Assembly: GCA_910579175.1 (NCBI GenBank)
Contig: CAJTTB010000002.1
Location: 124,001 to 188,000, forward strand
Direction: 5' to 3'
DNA length: 64,000 nucleotides
From: an uncultured Oscillospiraceae bacterium
Lineage (GTDB): Bacteria; Bacillota; Clostridia; Oscillospirales; Ruminococcaceae
Below, piece after piece: positions 16,989 through 24,937 of the stretch (the first letter of the stretch is position 1; every line of letters starts with the position of its first letter). The translations under genes and the position numbers were made by a program. The notes under the pieces were generated by a model. That model was given only the letters and a program-made list of their open reading frames with translations, was not told the DNA's origin and did not search any database.

Positions 16989-18813
16989 TCCTAATTTAGA
17001 ACAATTGCGCGCAAAAGCAAATCAACTAGTAGAACAACCCGGCGTCTACCTGATGAAAAACAAACAACATGAAATTATTTATATTGGCAAAGCAAAGCGT
17101 TTAAAACAGCGGGTTGTCAGTTACTTTAGACAGAATAAAGGACATCAAGAGAAAGTAAAAAAGATGGTTTCTCAGGTGGAAGATTTCGATTATATCATTG
17201 CTGAGAGCGAATTTGAAGCACTGGTACTGGAGTGTAGTCTTATCAAGCAATACCTGCCCAAATACAACATTCTATTAAAGGATGATAAGGGGTATCACTA
17301 TCTCAAAATCACCGATGAGCCCTATCCTCGCATTCAGGCTGTTAGACAAAAACTACAAGACCATGCAACCTATCTGGGTCCTTATACCAGTTCTTTTTCT
17401 GTTACCCAATCGGTAGATGAAGTCAATAAAGTATTTATGTTACCCACCTGTCACAAAAAATTCCCTGACGAATTTCGCAAAGAACGTCCTTGCTTAAACT
17501 TTCATATCAAAAAATGTATGGGAATCTGTCGTGGGAATATCAGTCAAAATGAATATCAGGACATCATCAAAGAAGCAACTGGCTATCTGAAAAAGGGAAA
17601 TCATCAGGCAATGAAACAACTTCGCCAACAGATGGAACAAGCTGCCGAGCAATTGGACTTTGAAAAGGCAGCTAAGTTGCGTGACCGTCTACAGGCAATC
17701 GAACGACTCAACCAATCCCAAAAAGTATTGATGAATCACGATAAAGATCAAGATTTTATTGCCATTGAACAGGTCAATACCAAAGCATGTGTGGTCGTAT
17801 TACAATTTCGCAATGGACAACTGCACAATAAAAACACCTATCTCTTTGAACACAGTTATGACAAACAGGATTCTATTTCCGAATTCCTCTCTCAATATTA
17901 TCAATTTAAAAACAATATCCCTAAATTCATCGCATTGGGAATTGATTTTCCAGACATCGAACTCTATCAAGACTATCTTTCTCAACTTGCTGGGCAAAGA
18001 GTAACCATTCACATTCCACAAAAGGGAGAACAAAAACGCCTTATTGATATGGCACAGACCAATGCTTTAGAAGAACTTTCCCGCAATTTAGAGAAAAAAT
18101 CCAAAGAAGTGGTTGCTTTACAGGAACTCAGTCAACTATTGGGTCTTTCCAAAATTCCAGAATACATTGAAAGTTATGATATTTCCAATATTGGCAATGA
18201 TTATATGGTCGGTGCTATGATCGTCTTTGAAAACGCAAAACCGCTTAAAAAAGCCTATAAAAAGTTTTCTATGAAAGAACATCAAACACAAAATGATTAC
18301 GCCTGTATGAGTGAAATGATAACCAGACGCTTTCAACGCTATCTTGATCCAAATGAAACCGATAAAGGATTTAAACGACTTCCCGATTTGATTTTACTAG
18401 ATGGTGGAAGTGCTCATGTTTCAATCATTGCCCCCATTTTAAAACAGATGAACCTTTCTATTCCCCTCTTTGGTATGGTGAAGGATTCCAAACATAAAAC
18501 ACGAGCCATTGCATTAGATGGTGGAGAAATTCAAATTTCTACCTTTCGTTCTGCTTTTCGATTGGTCACACAAATACAAGAGGAAGTGCATCGCTTTGCC
18601 ATCACCTATCAAAGAAAAAAACATCAACAAAACACCTTCACATTGGAATTGACCTCCATCAAAGGAATCGGAGAGAAAAAAGCCTTTGCACTCTTAAAGA
18701 AATTTAAAACCAAAAAGGCGCTCAAACAGGCAACTCTTGAACAAATAAGAAGTGTTGCCAAGCTAAATGCCGAAACTGCGGCACTCGTCTATGATCTTGT
18801 ACAAAAAATGTAA
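16981..18813 (+). CDS. uvrC: Excinuclease ABC subunit C (UvrC)
   Basis: UvrC makes the dual incisions of nucleotide excision repair in the UvrABC complex. The 610-aa product has the GIY-YIG nuclease (QPGVYLMKNKQHEIIYIGKAKRLKQRV, about 18-95), a cysteine-bearing linker (CLNFHIKKCMGICRG) and a UVR motif (QAAEQLDFEKAAKLRDRLQAIERL). These are followed by the RNase H-like endonuclease domain (ESYDISNIGNDYMVGAMIVFE, LILLDGGSAHVSI) and a C-terminal HhH region (LELTSIKGIGEKKAFALLKKF). The length is standard. It follows the radical SAM gene with an 8-nt overlap. Confidence 0.97.
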   Translation: MSNPNLEQLRAKANQLVEQPGVYLMKNKQHEIIYIGKAKRLKQRVVSYFRQNKGHQEKVKKMVSQVEDFDYIIAESEFEALVLECSLIKQYLPKYNILLKDDKGYHYLKITDEPYPRIQAVRQKLQDHATYLGPYTSSFSVTQSVDEVNKVFMLPTCHKKFPDEFRKERPCLNFHIKKCMGICRGNISQNEYQDIIKEATGYLKKGNHQAMKQLRQQMEQAAEQLDFEKAAKLRDRLQAIERLNQSQKVLMNHDKDQDFIAIEQVNTKACVVVLQFRNGQLHNKNTYLFEHSYDKQDSISEFLSQYYQFKNNIPKFIALGIDFPDIELYQDYLSQLAGQRVTIHIPQKGEQKRLIDMAQTNALEELSRNLEKKSKEVVALQELSQLLGLSKIPEYIESYDISNIGNDYMVGAMIVFENAKPLKKAYKKFSMKEHQTQNDYACMSEMITRRFQRYLDPNETDKGFKRLPDLILLDGGSAHVSIIAPILKQMNLSIPLFGMVKDSKHKTRAIALDGGEIQISTFRSAFRLVTQIQEEVHRFAITYQRKKHQQNTFTLELTSIKGIGEKKAFALLKKFKTKKALKQATLEQIRSVAKLNAETAALVYDLVQKM

Positions 18814-18904
18814 AATTCCTATTGATTATAAAAAGAAAACAGTTATACTAAATAGTAGTAGAAGGCATTTTTTACTATTTTGTTTTAGAAAGGCTGTTGT
18901 ACCA

Positions 18905-20134
18905 ATGTTGCGACTTTTAAAAAAAATAGATACCTCTTACTTTCAAAAAGAAAATATTTCCTTTTTCTTTTTAAATGTAATTTATTTCTCTGCAAACTGT
19001 ATGTTTTTTGGTTTTTTGGTGATGTACCTCACTTCAAAGGGTTATTCTGGTTTTGAATGCGGTGTATTCAATACCTTGATCAGTATCTGTGCGTTGATTG
19101 TTCAACCGATTTCCGGCTATCTTACTGATACCTTTATCACCATTAAAAAGTATTTGATTTTCACTTCGATTGCGGCGATTGCATTTACTTTTGCTCTGCC
19201 GCTTACCGTTTCCAATCCCATCCTTGCTGCAATCTCTGTCATGTTGATGGCAGCTTTGGTGAATCCTTCTGCTTTTCTGGCTGATACCTGGGCTGTAACG
19301 CTACGGGAAACATATCCACACATCGATTATGGAAAGAATCGTTCTGGTGGCTCCATCGGATATTGTATCACTTCCATTGCAGCAGGTTATTTGGTCGCCC
19401 CATTGGGATATCACATTCTATTTATCTTACATATTGTCTTGTTTATAATTTATATTCTGATTGTACTTACCATTCCAGATATCCCCTGTCGCAATGCCAA
19501 AAGCGCTCAACCACTCAGTGCAGAACCATCTGAACACAAAAGTCTTAGTTTTATTCAAGTATTAAACATACTCCTCAAAAATAAACCCTATCTTTTATTC
19601 CTAACCAGTTCTTTTTGCTATTACGCTTCTATGCGTGCATTTAGTTCTAATGTGTCTTATAAGGTGTTGAGTTTGGGTGGAGATGATAGCATGATGGGTG
19701 TTGCTCTTGCAATTGGTGCCATCTTTGAAGTGCCATTTTTATTTATTATCAATCGATGTATTCATCGCTTTCCCTTAAATCATCTCTATTTATTTTCTGT
19801 ATTTTGTATCTTGTTTCGGGGACTTTTTATGGCATTTGCCCCCACTGCTGGACTGATGTATTTTTCACAAGCATTACAGGCGTGTTCTTATGGCGTTTAT
19901 GTTGCGGTTTCCTTAGAAATTGTCAGTCGCCTGGTGCCACCAAATATTCGCACAACTTCTATTACCCTGATGGTTGCTGTCACAAGTGGATTGGGCGCAA
20001 TCATAGGTTGCTTTATTGGAGGGGCATTGATAGACAGCATGGGTGTTGATTTGATGGCTTACATCATGTCCATCCCCTGTGTTGTTGGTATTCTTCTTTA
20101 TCTCATTCCGATGTTTCAACAGAAATCCAAATAA
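18905..20134 (+). CDS. MFS transporter
   Basis: This is a major facilitator superfamily membrane transporter of 409 aa with about 12 hydrophobic helices. The start at the ATG at 18905 (MLRLLKKIDTSYF) follows GAAAGG; the frame continues upstream into uvrC, but that part is not transporter-like. The sequence resembles the LacY/nucleoside-permease-like MFS_1-like group (early helix FFLNVIYFSANCMFFGFLVMYL, loop SKGYSGFECGVF, loop GYLTDTF). The substrate cannot be assigned. It ends in a good terminator. Confidence 0.85.
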   Translation: MLRLLKKIDTSYFQKENISFFFLNVIYFSANCMFFGFLVMYLTSKGYSGFECGVFNTLISICALIVQPISGYLTDTFITIKKYLIFTSIAAIAFTFALPLTVSNPILAAISVMLMAALVNPSAFLADTWAVTLRETYPHIDYGKNRSGGSIGYCITSIAAGYLVAPLGYHILFILHIVLFIIYILIVLTIPDIPCRNAKSAQPLSAEPSEHKSLSFIQVLNILLKNKPYLLFLTSSFCYYASMRAFSSNVSYKVLSLGGDDSMMGVALAIGAIFEVPFLFIINRCIHRFPLNHLYLFSVFCILFRGLFMAFAPTAGLMYFSQALQACSYGVYVAVSLEIVSRLVPPNIRTTSITLMVAVTSGLGAIIGCFIGGALIDSMGVDLMAYIMSIPCVVGILLYLIPMFQQKSK

Positions 20135-20141
20135 AGAAACA

Positions 20142-20176
20142 AAAGAACTGCTGTAATAATACAGTAGTTCTTTTTC
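20142..20176 (+). terminator. Terminator of the MFS transporter gene
   Basis: AGAACTGCTGTA and TACAGTAGTTCT pair as 12 bp around ATAA and are followed by TTTTT. The right half of this hairpin plus the T run recurs at 23038-23055, at the edge of the duplicated segment. Confidence 0.85.
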
Positions 20177-20413
20177 AATATACCAATCAATATCATACTT
20201 TTTCTATGATAGTCTGTCTTGGTTTTTAATGTGTTTTACAATTTCAATATCCGCCCGACAAAATGATTTGCTATCCAATTCTTTTGGGGATACCCAACAA
20301 ATTTCTCTGTGTACCTGCTTTTGAACCATTTTAGACAGAATTTCTGTATCAAAAAAAGCAAATGAAATTTGTTTATCTGGATAATCATAATCAAACTGTG
20401 CTATCATCTTTTT
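20156..20413. repeat. Left copy of a ~255-bp direct repeat (NUDIX 3' end)
   Basis: This segment aligns without gaps to 23036-23293 (constant offset 2880 bp) with scattered substitutions, roughly nine in ten identical by eye. It covers the right half of the MFS terminator and the last 66 or so codons of the NUDIX gene. The repeats bracket the blaI/blaR1-like insert. Confidence 0.85.
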
Positions 20414-20452
20414 CAGTTGTTTTGACTTCCATTCGCAAATCTCCTCAATCAA
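20204..20452 (-). pseudogene. Truncated NUDIX hydrolase fragment
   Basis: The C-terminal 66 or so residues (from KKMIAQFDYDYPDKQISF onward) are a diverged copy of the intact NUDIX protein encoded at 23084-23485. The NUDIX box itself is missing. Upstream of 20413 the frame is fused to unrelated sequence that follows the BlaR1-like stop. In another frame a GAGGAG site and ATG (MEVKTTEK) there suggest the start of a different gene cut off at the junction. I read it as a recombination scar, not a functional gene. Confidence 0.8.
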
Positions 20453-20460
20453 GTCATTCC

Positions 20461-21915
20461 CTACGACAGACGAATACTTTTTGCAATTATCTCCCGTTCC
20501 TCTTCCGTAACCGTATCCGATGAAAATTGAACTGCGACATAAACTTGCAACTGCTTATTATAAGACAAAATGCCTGGCAATACAGTTGTAGGACTTGCTG
20601 CCGCTGCCATGCCGTCTGCTTGTACAACATAAACATTTGCCAGCGCAGTTTCCATATATTCCGAATTAACAATTGGTTGATAGTCATCCCACCGGTACAA
20701 ACTCCCAAGCCGAATACCGCTGTAAACAACCTGATAATAATCTTCCCGTGGTATTTCAGTCTCATCAATAGCTTCAAATATATGATACCCGCAAATTGCC
20801 ATCAAGGTGTCATCCTTATAAAGATACACTGGAGTAAAAAACAAAGAAGATCTTTCTTCTTCAGGAGGCATACGCACTTCCCAACCATCAGGCAGATCGA
20901 TATACATACGAAAAGGCTCAATATCATAAATATGTGCATTATAGGTTGTCTTTTCCACTTGATAAGCCGGGAATGGAATATATTTGTTTGCATTGCTTGG
21001 GCGTTCAGATAACAAATATAAGCTAATCACAACTAAAAGAATGGTAACTGATATAACTATCCAAATAGCCACTTTGTGATAGGACAAAATGTTTTTGATT
21101 CTGGTTTTCGTATTTCCCTCCCCAAAAGCAACAGGCAGTACTGTTAACATCCGTTTGTTGGTCGCAAGGTGCAAAATCGTTTTAGAATACTGTCTGCGAA
21201 CATCTCCATCCATGTTTCGCAGAACACATTCGTCACACATCATCTCCATATCTTTGCAGAAAAGAATAAACGCCACCCATGCCAATGGGTTAAACCAATG
21301 CACAACCAACGCAAAAAATGCAATCAGCTTAATCATATGATGGGCATATCTAATGTGCATCTTCTCATGCATCTCAACGAAACGCTGATCCTCTGCCTCA
21401 ATGTCCGAAGGAAGATAAATTTTGGGGTGAATTATCCCTATCACAAAAGGTGTGGCAATCTCATCCACAAAATAAACATTCGTATGAACCCGAACAGCAC
21501 CAATCAGTTTTTTATGCAGCCGAACTAGCGTAATCAAATTATAGATTAAAAATAGGATAATACCAACAATCCACAGCCACGCGACAAGCGATATCCAGGA
21601 TACCGAATGAGGTGAACCATTAGCAAAACCAGATTGGGGTGATATTAACTGATTAATATTCTGGTCGATCAGCGAGATACCAGTGCTAATCTGCATAAGA
21701 TTAGGCGAAAGCGATTGACTTTGTGCCGGTAACAGGCTGAATGGTCTTTCAAAAGAGAATGGGCATAATAGGCGGAAAAGCACGACACCCCACAGAGCAC
21801 AGGATAATACCTTTGGTAATTTTTTTAATAACAGCCGAATTGCTATCACAAATAGAATCACAATACAAGCAGTAAAACTCATGCGAAAGATATGTAAGAA
21901 TAGTTGCGCTGCCAT
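20461..21915 (-). CDS. BlaR1-type M56 family membrane metallopeptidase
   Basis: This is a signal-transducing zinc protease of the BlaR1/MecR1 family, 484 aa. N-terminal membrane helices (about 8-30, 37-52, 105-130) surround the M56 peptidase domain with HEKMH (H183, H187) and a downstream conserved segment (CKDMEMMCDECVLRNMDGDVRRQYSKTIL). One more helix follows at about 280-300, then a C-terminal extracellular domain of about 180 aa. That domain is not a penicillin-binding sensor: no SxxK/KTG set is visible. Its ligand is therefore unknown. It is five bases after the BlaI-like gene, with ribosome site GGAGGTATAAAAGTC. The family pairing predicts cleavage of the repressor after stimulus. Confidence 0.88.
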   Translation of the reverse strand: MAAQLFLHIFRMSFTACIVILFVIAIRLLLKKLPKVLSCALWGVVLFRLLCPFSFERPFSLLPAQSQSLSPNLMQISTGISLIDQNINQLISPQSGFANGSPHSVSWISLVAWLWIVGIILFLIYNLITLVRLHKKLIGAVRVHTNVYFVDEIATPFVIGIIHPKIYLPSDIEAEDQRFVEMHEKMHIRYAHHMIKLIAFFALVVHWFNPLAWVAFILFCKDMEMMCDECVLRNMDGDVRRQYSKTILHLATNKRMLTVLPVAFGEGNTKTRIKNILSYHKVAIWIVISVTILLVVISLYLLSERPSNANKYIPFPAYQVEKTTYNAHIYDIEPFRMYIDLPDGWEVRMPPEEERSSLFFTPVYLYKDDTLMAICGYHIFEAIDETEIPREDYYQVVYSGIRLGSLYRWDDYQPIVNSEYMETALANVYVVQADGMAAAASPTTVLPGILSYNKQLQVYVAVQFSSDTVTEEEREIIAKSIRLS

Positions 21916-21920
21916 GACTT

Positions 21921-22280
21921 TTATACCTCCATATTATCTATCAATTCTTGCAATTCGCGTATCTCTTTTTCAGACAGTTTTTTCTTGGATATAAAGGCTG
22001 CCAAAAACTCTGGAAGAGAGCCCCCAAAAGTTTCCTCGACAAATTGTTTACTTTGCAGTGCACGAAATTCGTCCTCCGAAATTCGTGTGTACACAATCGT
22101 ATCCCGATTTTCAAATAATCCCTTTTCACAAAGTCGTCTTAACATGGTATATGTGGTAGACTTTTTCCATTCCAACGTTTCTTGACACAGCTTGACCAAC
22201 TCTCCGGAAGCAATGGGGGCATGCGCCCATATGAGTTCAGCAAATTTAATTTCCATCTTTCCAAACTGGTATGATTTCAT
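21921..22280 (-). CDS. BlaI/MecI/CopY-family transcriptional repressor
   Basis: This is a winged-helix repressor of 119 aa. The DNA-binding half includes KMEIKFAELIWAHAPIASGELVKL and the recognition helix WKKSTTYTMLRRLCEKGLF, typical of BlaI. The C-terminal half supplies dimerisation helices (FVEETFGGSLPEFLAAFI). It is upstream of and in tandem with the M56 protease, the standard repressor-protease pair. Autoregulation is likely, because the promoter region carries palindromic sequences. No beta-lactamase gene is directly attached, though a serine hydrolase lies 1.2 kb away. Confidence 0.92.
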   Translation of the reverse strand: MKSYQFGKMEIKFAELIWAHAPIASGELVKLCQETLEWKKSTTYTMLRRLCEKGLFENRDTIVYTRISEDEFRALQSKQFVEETFGGSLPEFLAAFISKKKLSEKEIRELQELIDNMEV

Positions 22281-22345
22281 CGTATCACTCCTTTTGATTT
22301 AATTACAGTAAACCTGTTGTTTTAAGTTTAACATCATTAAATCAA
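22281..22345 (-). promoter_or_regulatory. Promoter/operator region of the blaI-like gene
   Basis: On the minus strand, TTAAAC and TGTAAT are 18 bp apart upstream of AAGGAGTGATACG-ATG. The -10 lies inside TTTACTGTAA, a TTAC/GTAA dyad like BlaI operators. A wider inverted repeat TTGATTTAAT / ATTAAATCAA brackets the promoter. Confidence 0.45.
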
Positions 22346-23035
22346 AAAGTCAATGGCTTTTCATAAAAATATATTTTTGCTTCGTAGAGAATTATTAACA
22401 ACAATAATATGAACTGTATAGATATATTCAAATAGATAAGGTGAACAACAAAATGTAATAGGGTGAATAACCAGTGCTATTAAAAGCAACGTAATTTCCG
22501 CTGATTTTTCAAAGGTTTGGGATATTTCCCAATCATCATTTTTTCTGATGCTATCACAGGACATAGACGGAAAAAATATAAAAAGAGTACCTCTTTCCTC
22601 TACTTACTATAAAACTTTTCTTTATTTTCTGTAATATTACAAGTCCGTAAATGATGATTGTCCATAATGGTACAGCCTGTATTTTGCTCCACGCAGAAAA
22701 CTGATATTTTCATTACTCCTTTGCGGTAAATTCGTTACGCAGTCAAAACACGGTTTTGAGAGAAAAGGTATAAGCGCCTGCCAAGTCGCATAAATCAAGA
22801 CTTTTTAAAGCTCTACTGTGTAACATTTCATGCATAAAAAGCGGCGCTTCTAGTTCCCTATTCAAGAATTTGTAAACGCCGCTTACTATATATTCAGTTT
22901 TCAGTACATTTCCTGTTTATCCACTGTTCAAAAAAACATTGACTTTATTCGCTTTTTTCGCTATCGCTATCACACTTTATTATTTATCACACTGGTTTCA
23001 TCGAAAATACGATTTATTTTCTTATGGGACTTTGT
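22346..23035. other. Gene-free, probably decayed mobile-derived sequence
   Basis: No intact gene was found over about 690 bp. A minus-strand frame ending near 22560 encodes a hydrophobic tail (AWSKIQAVPLWTIIIYGLVI) without a proper start. A 37-aa frame starts near 22713 after AAAGGAGTA. An inverted repeat AAGCGGCG / CGCCGCTT lies near 22838-22885. The mix of broken frames suggests remnants of a transferred segment; I do not recognise the source. Confidence 0.4.
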
Positions 23036-23293
23036 CTAATACAGCAGTCCTTTTTAAATATACCAATCAATATCACACTTTTTCTATGATAATCTGCCTT
23101 GGTTTTTAATCTGTTCTACAATTTCAATATCCGCCGGACAAAATGATTTGCTATCCAATTCTTTTGGAGATACCCAACGAATTTCTCTGTGTACCTGCTT
23201 TTGAACCGTTCCAGACAGGATTTCCGCATCAAAAAAAGTAAACGAAATTTGTTTATCTGGATAATCATAATCAAACTGCGCTATCATCTTTTT
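23036..23293. repeat. Right copy of the ~255-bp direct repeat
   Basis: It matches 20156-20413 at a constant offset of 2880 bp. Here the copy is continuous with a full-length NUDIX gene, while only the right half of the terminator hairpin is present at its left edge. Confidence 0.85.
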
Positions 23294-23485
23294 TACATCA
23301 ATTATAATATCCAACTCCTCTTTACACTCTCTTATCACACAATCCAGAGCAGTTTCCCCACATTCTACCTTTCCACCGGGAAACTCCCATAAAAAAGCGC
23401 AATTTCCGCCCGCTCCTCGTTGGCAGATTAATAATTTTCCTTCTTTCCAAATCATAGCCGCCGCTACAGATACGTTTTTTCTCAT
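23084..23485 (-). CDS. MutT/NUDIX hydrolase (8-oxo-dGTP-type)
   Basis: This is a 133-aa NUDIX hydrolase. The NUDIX box GGKVECGETALDCVIRECKEEL fits Gx5Ex7REUxEE. The overall shape (VAAAMIWKEGKLLICQR at the start, WEFPGGK before the box) is MutT-like, so removal of oxidised nucleotides is the best guess, with other pyrophosphatase roles possible. The ATG is at 23485. The gene lies directly downstream of the serine hydrolase on the same strand (14-nt gap). A truncated diverged copy is at 20204. Confidence 0.9.
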   Translation of the reverse strand: MRKNVSVAAAMIWKEGKLLICQRGAGGNCAFLWEFPGGKVECGETALDCVIRECKEELDIIIDVKKMIAQFDYDYPDKQISFTFFDAEILSGTVQKQVHREIRWVSPKELDSKSFCPADIEIVEQIKNQGRLS

Positions 23486-23499
23486 AACATCTATCCCAA

Positions 23500-24420
23500 C
23501 TAATCCAAATAAGGAACAATATCGCGGAATACCGCACGCACAATATCATTTGAACAATGCTCATTGTGAGAAGTGGTTGTAATCACTGCCTGTTTATCTG
23601 GGACGACAATTGAAAATTGCCCATACATGCCATCGACACGAAAAGCGCCTTCTTGTGCACATTTCCAAACCTGATAACCATAGCCATTGGTACTTTCATG
23701 ATCTGTTCCCCAATGGGCAGTGCTGATAATATCCTCATGCATTGCATTGACATAAGCCTCACTGACCAATGGCTTGTCATTCCAATAGCCCTTTTGCAAC
23801 AGCAAGCGTCCAATATTCGCCAATTCTTCTGTGGTCAAATACAATCCTGTTGCTGCCATTGTATGACCTGTTGGGCAGCATTCCCACTGTGGATTAAAAA
23901 TCTGAAATGGTTCAAACAGCCTTGGCATTAAATAATTGCGCAACAACTCTCCTGATACCTTTTCCACCACTCTGCCCAGCATATAAGTACAGGCATTTGC
24001 GTAAAAAAATGTTTCTCCAGGTTTTGATTTGACAGGGTCTTTAAAAAACAGTTCTGCCCAATCTGTATTGGGATAATCGGTCATCTCTACAGAAAATAAA
24101 AAAACGTCTTTGCCAGCTGCCATATGAAGCAGGTCACGCAGGGTAATTTTTTCACTTCCCGGAGAAGCAATTTCTCGATATTCTGGGAAAAAATCCAACA
24201 CTTTATCTGTAATTTTTAATCTTCCTTCATCTTGGCAAATTCCCACTGCGATAGAAGTAAATGTCTTGCTGGCAGAATACAAACATTCACGGTCATCACT
24301 GCGAAATCGATGCGCAATGTTTCCCTTTCCCTGTTGAAATACAGATACTCCATATACGCCAAGATGTTGTTCCAAAACACTTAACCGAAATTGATTTAAA
24401 ATAGATTGATTCATTTTCAT
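23500..24420 (-). CDS. Serine hydrolase, beta-lactamase (class C) fold
   Basis: This is a cytoplasmic-looking serine hydrolase of about 306 aa in the beta-lactamase/esterase superfamily. The catalytic SxxK is in LYSASKTFTSIAVG (about 49-52), the second YxN motif in FFYANACTYMLGR, and a C-terminal TTTSHNEH segment occupies the KTG/HxG position. No signal peptide is visible, so an esterase or D-aminopeptidase-like role is more likely than antibiotic resistance. The ATG at 24420 follows AAAGGTGTTTG; a TTG lies one codon earlier. It is in a minus-strand run with the PAP2 gene (gap about 20 nt). Confidence 0.85.
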   Translation of the reverse strand: MKMNQSILNQFRLSVLEQHLGVYGVSVFQQGKGNIAHRFRSDDRECLYSASKTFTSIAVGICQDEGRLKITDKVLDFFPEYREIASPGSEKITLRDLLHMAAGKDVFLFSVEMTDYPNTDWAELFFKDPVKSKPGETFFYANACTYMLGRVVEKVSGELLRNYLMPRLFEPFQIFNPQWECCPTGHTMAATGLYLTTEELANIGRLLLQKGYWNDKPLVSEAYVNAMHEDIISTAHWGTDHESTNGYGYQVWKCAQEGAFRVDGMYGQFSIVVPDKQAVITTTSHNEHCSNDIVRAVFRDIVPYLD

Positions 24421-24439
24421 CAAACACCTTTCTAATCAT

Positions 24440-24937
24440 CTAAATGATCCAAAAACCAATGACACCAAATAACAAACTTATACTAGTGCCACAAATAACA
24501 TCTTTGAGATAATGAACTCCTACCAATATGCGGGAAACTCCAATCAATACTGCAAGGATCATCATACCTACCCCAAATGCAGTATGTAAGTACCAAATCG
24601 CAAGCGCGATAATCACTGCACTTGCAGTATGCCTACTGGGAAAACTTTTTCCCTTTCCAGCCTGTACTGGAATCAACGGCTGATATCCCAACATATCATA
24701 AGGTCTTGGAGCATTTAAACAATTCCGAAAGACGGTGACAGCTCCAAATACCATTGCAGGGACTAACATTACTCGAATCAATCGGACATCTTCATCAAAA
24801 AATAGGACTGCCAAAATACTCACATATACAATCACATTGAATATTGGCAATAGATATACAATTGTCAATACCATTTTTTTTAGAATAGCTGACCGATTCA
24901 AAAAAGCAATGATCGCTTCATATCTCTGTTTATTCAC
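24440..24937 (-). CDS. PAP2-family membrane phosphatase
   Basis: This is a type-2 phosphatidic acid phosphatase-like membrane protein of 165 aa. The conserved motifs are NAPRPYD (motif 1 region), KSFPSRHTASA (motif 2, catalytic His) and SRILVGVHYLKDVICG (motif 3 with the nucleophile His). Four to five hydrophobic helices surround them. Substrates could be undecaprenyl pyrophosphate or phospholipid phosphates; sequence alone does not decide. The start overlaps the end of the transglutaminase-like gene by 8 nt, so they are coupled. Confidence 0.88.
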   Translation of the reverse strand: MNKQRYEAIIAFLNRSAILKKMVLTIVYLLPIFNVIVYVSILAVLFFDEDVRLIRVMLVPAMVFGAVTVFRNCLNAPRPYDMLGYQPLIPVQAGKGKSFPSRHTASAVIIALAIWYLHTAFGVGMMILAVLIGVSRILVGVHYLKDVICGTSISLLFGVIGFWII

